Source of the DNA: SAR116 cluster bacterium
Lineage (GTDB): Bacteria; Pseudomonadota; Alphaproteobacteria; Puniceispirillales; Puniceispirillaceae
Assembly (NCBI GenBank): GCA_004213025.1
Contig: SHBC01000023.1
Coordinates: forward strand, 1 to 12,366
Direction of reading: 5' to 3'
DNA: 12,366 nt
Shown here: positions 6,946 to 12,366 of the stretch, one piece after another
Numbering within the stretch: the stretch's first letter is position 1
Layout of the letters: each line of letters begins with the position of its first letter
Translations under genes and position numbers: made by a program
Notes under the pieces: model-generated
Database searches by the model: none
The model's input: only the letters and a program-made list of their open reading frames with translations
Told to the model about the DNA's origin: nothing

Positions 6946-8427
6946 TTTTCGCCGCAATGTCTCGATTGCCGATGCCAGTCTCGATACCCCCTCGTCAATG
7001 CGTGCCTCGGGGATCGAGGAATAGGCAAGGCGGAAGTAGTTGAGCGGCGGTGCCTCGGGGGCGAAAAACACATCGCCAGGCTCGATCAGCACGCCTTCAG
7101 TGGCGGCCTGTTCGGCCAACTGCCGCGAATCCAGCCAGTCAGGCCCCCTGACCCAAAAGCTGGTGCCACCGAAATGCGACGCGCTCTGGGTAAACAGCCG
7201 ATGCGATTCCAGCGCGCTCTGCAATGCCCGGCGACGGCCGGCAAGATGCCGCCGCAGGCGCCTGATCTGCGCATCGTAATGGCCAAGCGCCATGAAATAG
7301 GCCAGCGTGCGCTGGGCATGGCCGGGCGGGTGACGCAAAATCAGGTGACGCAGCGCGCGCGCCTCCTCGACAAGCGGTTCCGGGGCCACAAGATAGCCAA
7401 GCCGCAGACCGGGAAAGACAGATTTCGACAGGCTGCCGACATAGATCACCCGCCCATCACGATCCTGTGATTTCAGCGCCGGCGTCGCCAATTCCAAAAA
7501 ATTCATCTCGAATTCGTAATCATCCTCGACAATCAGGAAATCATGCCGGCCGGCAAGATCGAGAAGCGCGCGCCGGCGGTCCGCCGGCATGGTGTGCGTT
7601 GTCGGGCATTGATGGCTTGGCGTGATGAAAACGACATCACTGCCGGCAAGCGTCGATTCGTCGATGATCAGCCCGCCACTGTCGACCGGCAGCGCGGTGA
7701 TGCGGTCGGTTCGCTGTTGCAGGATGTCGCGAAGATCGGGGTAGGCGGGATCCTCGATGACCACCCGCCGGTCACCCGATACCAGCAGCTGGGCCACCAG
7801 ATAGAGCGCGTTCTGCGCACCAAGCGTCACCAGGATCTGTTCCGGGCGCGCCGTGATACCGCGCCGTGGCAGGCTCCGCGAACATATATAGTTCAGCAGC
7901 ATAGGATCGTCGCTGAGACCGAAATCCCCGACCATGCGCCCGAAATTGCGCATGCCAAGCGCCTGCCGCGCGCAGTCACGCCAGGCGGTCAGCGAAAACA
8001 GCTCGTCATCAACCTGGCCATAGACAAAGGGAAACGGATATTCGCGCCAGTTCAGCGGCTTGCGAACAGGCCGGATATCGGAACAGGCCCCGACAATCTT
8101 TTCGCGCCAGTCGACTCCCTCACCGCCATCCTCGGGCGTGACCACCCCCGGCGCCGCCGCCAGGTGGCTGACCGGCGCATCACTGCTGACGACATAGCCC
8201 GAACGTTCGCGCGGCTGGATATAGCCGGTATCGATCAGCGCCTGATAGGCCAGCACCACCGTGTTGCGCGACACGCCAAGCTGGGCGGCAAGGGCGCGGC
8301 TTGATGGAAGCTTGTCACCGGGAAGGATCGCCCGCGCCAGAATGGCCTCGACAACCGATTGCTGGATCTGCGACTGCAGGCTCGACTCGGCATTGGCGTC
8401 GAGATTGATGATCAGGTGATCAAGCAT
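6937..8427 (-). CDS. MocR-family PLP-dependent transcriptional regulator (TauR-like)
   Basis: DNA-binding regulator with a GntR-type winged helix fused to a class I aminotransferase-like domain that binds PLP. In this 496-aa protein the winged helix spans about residues 15-80, with the recognition helix near LAAQLGVSRNTVVLAY (46-61). The aminotransferase-like domain has DPAYP (226-230), TPSHQCPTT (269-277), EDDYEFE (301-307) and the PLP-lysine motif GSLSK (K335), so cofactor binding looks intact. It is divergent from the aminotransferase gene and precedes pta-soeABC, the position of TauR in taurine clusters. It may activate both directions using taurine or a related amine plus PLP. The ATG at 8425-8427 has an AGGA-type site about ten bases upstream. 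MocR family is certain; TauR identity is inferred, since GabR-, PdxR- and other omega-amino-acid regulators share this architecture. Confidence 0.88.
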   Translation of the reverse strand: MLDHLIINLDANAESSLQSQIQQSVVEAILARAILPGDKLPSSRALAAQLGVSRNTVVLAYQALIDTGYIQPRERSGYVVSSDAPVSHLAAAPGVVTPEDGGEGVDWREKIVGACSDIRPVRKPLNWREYPFPFVYGQVDDELFSLTAWRDCARQALGMRNFGRMVGDFGLSDDPMLLNYICSRSLPRRGITARPEQILVTLGAQNALYLVAQLLVSGDRRVVIEDPAYPDLRDILQQRTDRITALPVDSGGLIIDESTLAGSDVVFITPSHQCPTTHTMPADRRRALLDLAGRHDFLIVEDDYEFEMNFLELATPALKSQDRDGRVIYVGSLSKSVFPGLRLGYLVAPEPLVEEARALRHLILRHPPGHAQRTLAYFMALGHYDAQIRRLRRHLAGRRRALQSALESHRLFTQSASHFGGTSFWVRGPDWLDSRQLAEQAATEGVLIEPGDVFFAPEAPPLNYFRLAYSSIPEARIDEGVSRLASAIETLRRKAN

Positions 8428-8473
8428 CCAGCCTGTCCTTTTCCACTGCCCGCATCAGGGTGCGAAGGCAGGA

Positions 8474-8536
8474 TTGACCGGGTGCCCGCCTTCGGCTTAA
8501 TCTGGTACCAGACTATCACAAATCTGGCTCTATAGT
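8474..8536 (+). promoter_or_regulatory. Candidate promoters for the aminotransferase operon
   Basis: Two sigma-70-like options on the plus strand. The first is TTGACC (8474-8479), 18 bp, then TAATCT (8498-8503); its -10 overlaps the palindrome, so a bound protein would block it. The second is the good -10 TATAGT (8531-8536) without a recognisable -35 but with the direct repeat just upstream, the arrangement expected for an activator-dependent promoter. Which is used cannot be decided from sequence. Confidence 0.35.
8499..8532. promoter_or_regulatory. Candidate MocR/TauR operator: palindrome plus direct repeat
   Basis: tctggtaccaga at 8501-8512 is a perfect 12-bp palindrome. Its left half also forms a direct repeat: ATCTGGTACCA (8500-8510) and ATCTGGCTCTA (8522-8532) agree at 8 of 11 positions and start 22 bp apart, two helical turns. 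MocR proteins typically bind directly repeated half-sites, and described TauR sites start with CTGG. The second repeat runs into the candidate -10 TATAGT (8531-8536). The exact operator is inferred. Confidence 0.5.
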
Positions 8537-8595
8537 AGCTTTTGAACCCTGTCTAGCGTGATGGGTGACGTGCCACCATCCGTCGCAGTCCGCCT

Positions 8596-8638
8596 GTACC
8601 AGTTTGTCCGTGCCAGTTTGTTCGGTATGGTTTGCTGG
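8596..8638. repeat. 14-bp imperfect tandem repeat in the aminotransferase leader
   Basis: gtaccagtttgtcc (8596-8609) is followed directly by gtgccagtttgttc (8610-8623), 12 of 14 identical, and then by a more diverged stretch gtatggtttgctgg (8625-8638). Further downstream tgccaacactgaaa (8730-8743) and tgccagtaccgaag (8744-8757) are adjacent 14-mers with 10 of 14 identities. On the minus strand these read AACTGGTAC/AACTGGCAC. Confidence 0.8.
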
Positions 8639-8771
8639 ACAATCTACCGGGCGCGGCACCGTGAAGGATAACCGTTACGGGACTCTATAACCGACCCACA
8701 ATGCCAGATGGCAGGACGCCGCCGGAATGTGCCAACACTGAAATGCCAGTACCGAAGGCCCCGCCGATATG

Positions 8772-8778
8772 AAGGAGA
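8772..8778 (+). promoter_or_regulatory. Shine-Dalgarno fixing the aminotransferase start
   Basis: AAGGAGA ends five bases before the ATG at 8784. An in-frame ATG at 8769 overlaps this site and has no ribosome-binding site of its own, so 8784 is the likely start. Confidence 0.85.
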
Positions 8779-8783
8779 CCGCC

Positions 8784-10097
8784 ATGTCCTATGATGTGAA
8801 TTCGCTTGAAGCGCACTGGATGCCCTTTTCCGCCAACCGGGATTTCAAGGCCAATCCCCGCATGGTCGTCAAATCCGAAGGCATGTATATGTGGGATTAC
8901 AAGGGGGGCCAGATCATCGACGGGTCGTCGGCATTGTTCTGCACCCCGGCCGGGCATGGTCGCCGCGAGATTGCCGAGGCCGTCTACAGCCAGATGCTGA
9001 ACAATGACTACACGCCGCATTTCCAGCTTGGCCATCCCGGCTCGTTTGAACTTGCCGAGCGCGTCTGCCGGATGCTTCCCGACGATTTCAACCACATGTT
9101 CTTCACCAATTCGGGATCCGAATCGATCGACACGGCGATCAAGATCATCCTTGCCTATCAGCGGGCCCGCGGGCAGTCGCAGCGCAACCGTCTGATCAGC
9201 CGCGAGCGCGCCTATCATGGTGTCAATATGGGCGGTGTGTCGCTTGCCGGTATGGTACGCAACCGCGAAACCTTCGGCCTGACGCTGCCGAACATCTCGA
9301 TGATCCGCCACACCTGGACCGAGGAACAGCGTTTCTCGAAAGGCCAGCCGAAGACAGGCGCGGAACTGGCGCTGGATCTTGAGCGTATTGCCGAGAACCT
9401 TGGCGGCAGCACCCTTGCCGCCGTGTTCATCGAACCTGTCGCCGGTTCAACTGGCACGCTGGTGCCGCCGGAAGGCTATCTTCAGAAGGTTCGCGAAATC
9501 TGTGACAAGCACGGCATGCTGCTTGTCTTTGACGAGGTGATCACCGGCTTTGGCCGCATGGGAACGCCGTTCGCGACACAGAAATTTGACGTGAAGCCCG
9601 ACATCATCACCATGGCCAAGGCGATCACCAACGGCGCCATTCCGATGGGCGGCGTGGCGGTTACCGACGAGATCTACGACACCGTCGTCAATTCGGCGCC
9701 AGGCAATGCCATCGAATTCTTCCATGGCTATACCTATTCGGCCCACCCGGCAGCCTGTGCCGCCGGCATCGCCACCCAGAAGATTTATGAATCGGACGGG
9801 CTGTTCGAGAATGCCGCCAATCTGGAATCCTATTTTCTGGATGCCGTGTTCTCGCTGAAGGATCATCCGCTTGTCGCCGATATCCGCGGCATTGGCATGA
9901 TGGCCGGCGTCGAGATACATGCCGGGGACGCACCGGGCGCGCGTGGCGGCGAAATGCAGAAGGCGATGTTCTGGAACGGGCTGCATATCAAATGGACCGG
10001 TGACAACGCGATCATCGCCCCGGCCTTCATTGCCGATCGAAAACATGTTGATGAGATCATCGACAAGTTCCGCAAGACCCTCGACCAGGCGCTGTAG
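8784..10097 (+). CDS. Class III aminotransferase, omega-amino acid:pyruvate type (possible taurine/hypotaurine aminotransferase)
   Basis: PLP enzyme transferring an amino group from an omega-amine or omega-amino acid to pyruvate. The 437-aa protein is full length. It has SGSES (110-114, phosphate binding), AYHG (143-146), FDEVITGFGR (249-258, D250 pairs with the pyridine nitrogen), MAKAITNGAIPMGG (277-290, Schiff-base lysine K279) and HGYTYSAHP (314-322). The N-terminal HWMPFSANRDF and QLGHPGSFELAE match beta-alanine/omega-amino acid:pyruvate transaminases. Classical taurine:pyruvate aminotransferase Tpa, as I recall it, has a different N-terminus and SGSEANEKAFK, so it is a distinct branch. 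Context (divergent MocR regulator, pta and sulfite dehydrogenase) suggests an aminosulfonate or hypotaurine substrate, but beta-alanine or a polyamine is possible. It is 36 bp upstream of the monooxygenase gene. Family 0.95; substrate open. Confidence 0.9.
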   Translation: MSYDVNSLEAHWMPFSANRDFKANPRMVVKSEGMYMWDYKGGQIIDGSSALFCTPAGHGRREIAEAVYSQMLNNDYTPHFQLGHPGSFELAERVCRMLPDDFNHMFFTNSGSESIDTAIKIILAYQRARGQSQRNRLISRERAYHGVNMGGVSLAGMVRNRETFGLTLPNISMIRHTWTEEQRFSKGQPKTGAELALDLERIAENLGGSTLAAVFIEPVAGSTGTLVPPEGYLQKVREICDKHGMLLVFDEVITGFGRMGTPFATQKFDVKPDIITMAKAITNGAIPMGGVAVTDEIYDTVVNSAPGNAIEFFHGYTYSAHPAACAAGIATQKIYESDGLFENAANLESYFLDAVFSLKDHPLVADIRGIGMMAGVEIHAGDAPGARGGEMQKAMFWNGLHIKWTGDNAIIAPAFIADRKHVDEIIDKFRKTLDQAL

Positions 10098-10133
10098 CGG
10101 GCAGCTTTCACCCACCCGTCAGGATGTGATCAT

Positions 10134-11267
10134 ATGGCCCGACTGGCAGTCAGCGGCGGCGGCATCGCCGGAATGGCGGCCGCGCTTGCCGCGGCGCGGA
10201 CGGGCCATGAGGTCACGCTTTTCACCGGCCGCACCGCGCCGGTGCTTGCCGGCGGGTTGCAGCTGGCACCGAACGGCTGGGCGGCGCTGAAAACGCTCGG
10301 CCTCACCGAGATTGCCGCCAGCGTGTCACTGCGGCTGAACGACATCATGGTGCGGTCACTCGACAGCGGCAGCACGCTGATCCGTCTGCCGCTTCATGAG
10401 CCCTATGCAAGCTTCGACCGGGCGGCGCTTGCCGGCTGCCTTGCCGACGCGCTGGCAGCGCAGCCCGGGGTACGAATCGAACCCCTCAATCTTGACCATA
10501 TCGACCAGCATATCGACCAGCGGGGCGACCCGCATGGCCGCGTCTGCCTGGTGACCGATGACGGGGCGAGTGCGGAATTTGACGGGCTGGTCGCCGCCGA
10601 TGGCGCTGCCGGGCCGGGCCGTCGTCATGTCGCGCCGGCGGCGGATCATGCCGGGACCACCGGCAAAATCGCCATGCGCGCGCAGGTGCCGCTGGCCACA
10701 CTGCCAGCGTCATTCGCGCTTGCCAGCAGCAATCTGTGGCTTGGGCGCGGGGTGCATGTCGTGCATTACCCGATTGGTGAGATGCTGAACCTGGTGGTCA
10801 CATTGCCAGCCGCCCGCGCCACGCCGGGATGGCAGCACCGCCTGCTGCCTGCCGGCACGCCGCTGGCCCTGCTTGCCGATGCGGGCATTACCTGGACACG
10901 GACAGCGCTGCCGCCTGCCGGTACCGCCGGGTGCTGGCGCCGCGGGTCGGTCGTTCTGGCCGGCGAGGCGGCGCACAGCATGCCGCCGCATCTGGCGCAG
11001 GGGGCGGGCCAGGGACTTCAGGACGCGGCCAGCCTGCACCACTGGCTTGGCACGCAGGATGATATTAGCGCCGCCTTTTCCGGCTATGCGCGGACGCGCG
11101 CCGGCGAGGTTGCCCGGATTGTAAGCAAGGCGGATATCTCCGGCAGGATCATGGGACTGTCAGGACCGGCGGCACATTTTCGCGATATCGCGCTGAACCT
11201 AGGCGGAGCCCGGCTGATGCAGAGCTGGCTTGCCGAGGTCTGGGCCGCCGACCCGTCACTGGCCTAG
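10134..11267 (+). CDS. FAD-dependent monooxygenase (group A, salicylate hydroxylase-like)
   Basis: Probable NAD(P)H-dependent single-component flavin hydroxylase of the PF01494 fold, cytosolic. The 377-aa protein begins with the dinucleotide-binding motif GGGIAG (8-13) and the following strand-helix unit. It has the FDRAALAGCL segment (94-103), the DG motif DGLVAADG (150-157), and the second FAD motif GEAAHSMPPHLAQGAGQGLQDA (277-298). The last normally reads GDAAH; here Glu replaces the Asp that contacts the ribityl chain. Residues 122-129 are HIDQ-HIDQ, encoded by a perfect 12-bp tandem duplication (10497-10520). The ATG at 10134 is 36 bp after the aminotransferase stop with only a weak AGGA upstream. 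Co-transcription is likely; the substrate is unknown and nothing ties it to sulfonates except position. Confidence 0.85.
   Translation: MARLAVSGGGIAGMAAALAAARTGHEVTLFTGRTAPVLAGGLQLAPNGWAALKTLGLTEIAASVSLRLNDIMVRSLDSGSTLIRLPLHEPYASFDRAALAGCLADALAAQPGVRIEPLNLDHIDQHIDQRGDPHGRVCLVTDDGASAEFDGLVAADGAAGPGRRHVAPAADHAGTTGKIAMRAQVPLATLPASFALASSNLWLGRGVHVVHYPIGEMLNLVVTLPAARATPGWQHRLLPAGTPLALLADAGITWTRTALPPAGTAGCWRRGSVVLAGEAAHSMPPHLAQGAGQGLQDAASLHHWLGTQDDISAAFSGYARTRAGEVARIVSKADISGRIMGLSGPAAHFRDIALNLGGARLMQSWLAEVWAADPSLA
10497..10520 (+). repeat. In-frame 12-bp tandem duplication inside the monooxygenase gene
   Basis: catatcgaccag is repeated exactly (10497-10508, 10509-10520), encoding HIDQHIDQ. It keeps the frame and sits between the FAD-binding segments, probably in a surface loop. 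Confidence 0.95.
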
Positions 11268-11300
11268 ATACCCGCTGGCCCAGATCCCCGCTGGCCCGGA
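11259..11300. repeat. 16-bp tandem repeat at the monooxygenase stop codon
   Basis: ctggcctagatacccg (11259-11274), ctggcccagatccccg (11275-11290, 14 of 16 identical) and a partial third copy ctggcccgga (11291-11300). The first unit contains the TAG stop of the monooxygenase gene, and the array occupies half of the 65-bp convergent gap before the dioxygenase gene. No clear hairpin-plus-T-tract terminator is present in this gap. Confidence 0.9.
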
Positions 11301-11332
11301 CCAATTCTGCCCCCGACCTGACGATATTGAAC

Positions 11333-12366
11333 TCAGGCCAGTCCGTGACTGCGAACGCAGCTTTCGAAATCCTCACGATTGAGATAGGCGCCGGCCATCT
11401 TGCGACGCCCGCGGAAAGCGCCCCGGCCATGCAGTGCCCGCCAATTGTCAAACACCAGCATATCGCCCGGCGCCAGCGTGTAGCGCCATTGATAGGCCGC
11501 ATCGTTGGCCATGCTGTCAAACGCCCTGATGCCGGCATACAGCGCGCGCATATCATTATCGGCAAGCCGCACCGTGTCGCGGTCATAATTATTGAAGGTG
11601 ACCTGGGCCAGCCTGCCGGTCTCGTCCAGCCGCAGGATCGGCCGCCGCGCCCGCAGCACCACACCGTCACCCTTATAGAGACCGGTGACGCCAATGCGCG
11701 TCAGATCATCATGGATCTGCGGCTGCGCTGCCTTCAGATCGGCGGCGATACGCGCCCCGTCGACCATGATCGACTCACCGCCCTCGGCATCATAGTCAAC
11801 GCACAGCAGAAGCTGCAGCCCAGGCGCGTCAAGGCTATAGGTGCCATCGGTATGCGGGCGAAGCTCCTTTGGTGTATAGGCGGAATCGGCCATGTCCTCA
11901 TTCGCCTCGAATTCGAACAGACCGCCGAAAATCGTCTGCCTGACATAGCCCATGGAATCGGCAACCTGCTGCACGGCGTCAAGATTGCGCGGGGTGCCGG
12001 TCAGAACCGCGAAACCATGCGCCAGTAACCGCTCGAGAAGCCGCGGCACACCGCCCTTGCCGCGAAAGTCGCCATAGGCCAGGCGAACCGATTCAGGATC
12101 GAGGCTTGCGGCGTTCCAGGGCTGCGGGTCCGGAAGCCGCATCGGATCACCGGCTTGCGCGAATTCGGCCAGGAAGCCGGCCTCGTAATGCGCCGCCATA
12201 TCAAGATCCGGCCATTCAAGGACAAGGCTGCCAGTGCCGTCATCCACCCAGCCATTGCGCGGCCTGATCGCCGGGTCGACCGACGCCGTGAACAATTCAC
12301 GCTGATGGCTGCGCGAATCAAAACTCACCGGGTCGCGCGCATTGTCACGAAGCCAGAAATAATCAA
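11333..12366 (-). CDS. Gamma-butyrobetaine-hydroxylase-like Fe(II)/2-oxoglutarate dioxygenase (TauD/TfdA fold; N-terminus outside window)
   Basis: Non-haem iron oxygenase of the TauD/TfdA fold, gamma-butyrobetaine/trimethyllysine dioxygenase branch. The iron triad is visible: H-T-D in RPHTDGTY (His codon at 11852-11854) and the distal His in FDNWRALHGRGAFRG. A GTG at 12326-12328 could be called as start, but the frame stays open to the window edge and encodes YFWLRDNARDP, which matches the WLRDN signature of the N-terminal domain of gamma-butyrobetaine hydroxylases. The gene is therefore 5'-truncated by the window. In many homologues that signature continues with zinc-binding cysteines (WLRDNCxCxxC); none is present here, so the structural zinc site seems lost. 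The substrate could be gamma-butyrobetaine or another quaternary amine; taurine is less likely because TauD proteins lack the WLRDN domain. Confidence 0.85.
   Translation of the reverse strand, partial: DYFWLRDNARDPVSFDSRSHQRELFTASVDPAIRPRNGWVDDGTGSLVLEWPDLDMAAHYEAGFLAEFAQAGDPMRLPDPQPWNAASLDPESVRLAYGDFRGKGGVPRLLERLLAHGFAVLTGTPRNLDAVQQVADSMGYVRQTIFGGLFEFEANEDMADSAYTPKELRPHTDGTYSLDAPGLQLLLCVDYDAEGGESIMVDGARIAADLKAAQPQIHDDLTRIGVTGLYKGDGVVLRARRPILRLDETGRLAQVTFNNYDRDTVRLADNDMRALYAGIRAFDSMANDAAYQWRYTLAPGDMLVFDNWRALHGRGAFRGRRKMAGAYLNREDFESCVRSHGLA

Larger units (their letters stand above)
8428..8783. promoter_or_regulatory. Divergent control region between the MocR regulator and aminotransferase genes
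   Basis: This 356-bp non-coding stretch separates the divergent regulator and aminotransferase genes. The half near the regulator holds promoter-like hexamers, a 12-bp palindrome and a direct repeat (listed separately). The half near the aminotransferase holds short 14-bp repeats and several TGCCAG/TACCAG elements (8597, 8611, 8702, 8744), including the inverted repeat TGCCA-GA-TGGCA at 8702-8713. If transcription starts near 8543 the aminotransferase leader would be about 240 bases, which is long. I see no convincing small gene, RNA gene or intrinsic terminator here. Confidence 0.7.

Noticed and set aside
6437..7043. Plus-strand open frames across the 6827-6945 repeats encoding peptides with repeated NWRNQ/NRRNQ-like stretches
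   Set aside because: They are antisense to pta and the regulator, and the repeated peptide is just the 13-bp array read in frame (39-bp period).
8685..9311. Minus-strand open frame of 208 codons opposite the aminotransferase start
   Set aside because: Antisense shadow of a gene with intact PLP-enzyme motifs and a strong Shine-Dalgarno on the plus strand.
11317..11337. Possible terminator hairpin CCTGA...TCAGG between the convergent genes
   Set aside because: Only five base pairs with an 11-base loop and no T tract, and one arm overlaps the dioxygenase stop codon.

Overview
The window is GC-rich, densely packed bacterial DNA. Its gene set (a MocR/TauR-type PLP regulator, an omega-amino-acid:pyruvate aminotransferase, a phosphate acyltransferase, a three-subunit molybdenum sulfite dehydrogenase without an export signal, and a gamma-butyrobetaine-dioxygenase-like enzyme) and its near absence of TTA, CTA and TCA codons point to a free-living, probably marine, alphaproteobacterium. 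The order cannot be settled from the sequence; Rhodobacterales, Rhodospirillales and SAR116-like lineages all fit. There is no tRNA, rRNA, insertion sequence, CRISPR array or phage gene.

Layout from left to right. (1) Positions 1-1193, plus strand: a YcaQ/AlkZ-family DNA glycosylase whose first residues lie outside the window. (2) Positions 1175-6774, minus strand: a compact operon transcribed right to left, pta - soeA - soeB - soeC. pta/soeA and soeA/soeB overlap by 1 and 4 bases; soeB and soeC are separated by 85 bases that hold a 13-bp tandem repeat. The end of soeC overlaps the end of the glycosylase gene by 19 bases. (3) Positions 6937-8427, minus strand: a MocR-family (GntR helix-turn-helix plus aminotransferase fold) regulator, separated from pta by 162 bases mostly filled by tandem repeats. 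(4) Positions 8428-8783: a 356-bp divergent control region with a perfect 12-bp palindrome, a direct repeat two helical turns apart, candidate promoters and more short repeats. (5) Positions 8784-11267, plus strand: a class III aminotransferase followed 36 bp later by an FAD monooxygenase. (6) Positions 11333-12366, minus strand: the C-terminal and central part of a TauD/gamma-butyrobetaine-hydroxylase-type oxygenase, running off the right edge.

How the genes may work together (inference from family knowledge). In taurine-using Alphaproteobacteria, taurine is transaminated to sulfoacetaldehyde, Xsc splits that into sulfite and acetyl phosphate, Pta makes acetyl-CoA, SoeABC oxidises the sulfite at the inner face of the membrane, and TauR (MocR family) controls the genes. 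This window has the regulator, an aminotransferase, Pta and SoeABC, but no xsc, and the aminotransferase looks like the beta-alanine/omega-amino-acid type rather than the classical Tpa. The locus is therefore either a split taurine module with xsc elsewhere, or a module for a related aminosulfonate/aminosulfinate such as hypotaurine.

The most unusual structural feature is that most of the real intergenic gaps carry short tandem repeats of 13-16 bp. Two of the arrays have the same 13-bp period and share an ACYGGCG core with the same T/C variation, although the rest of the unit differs.
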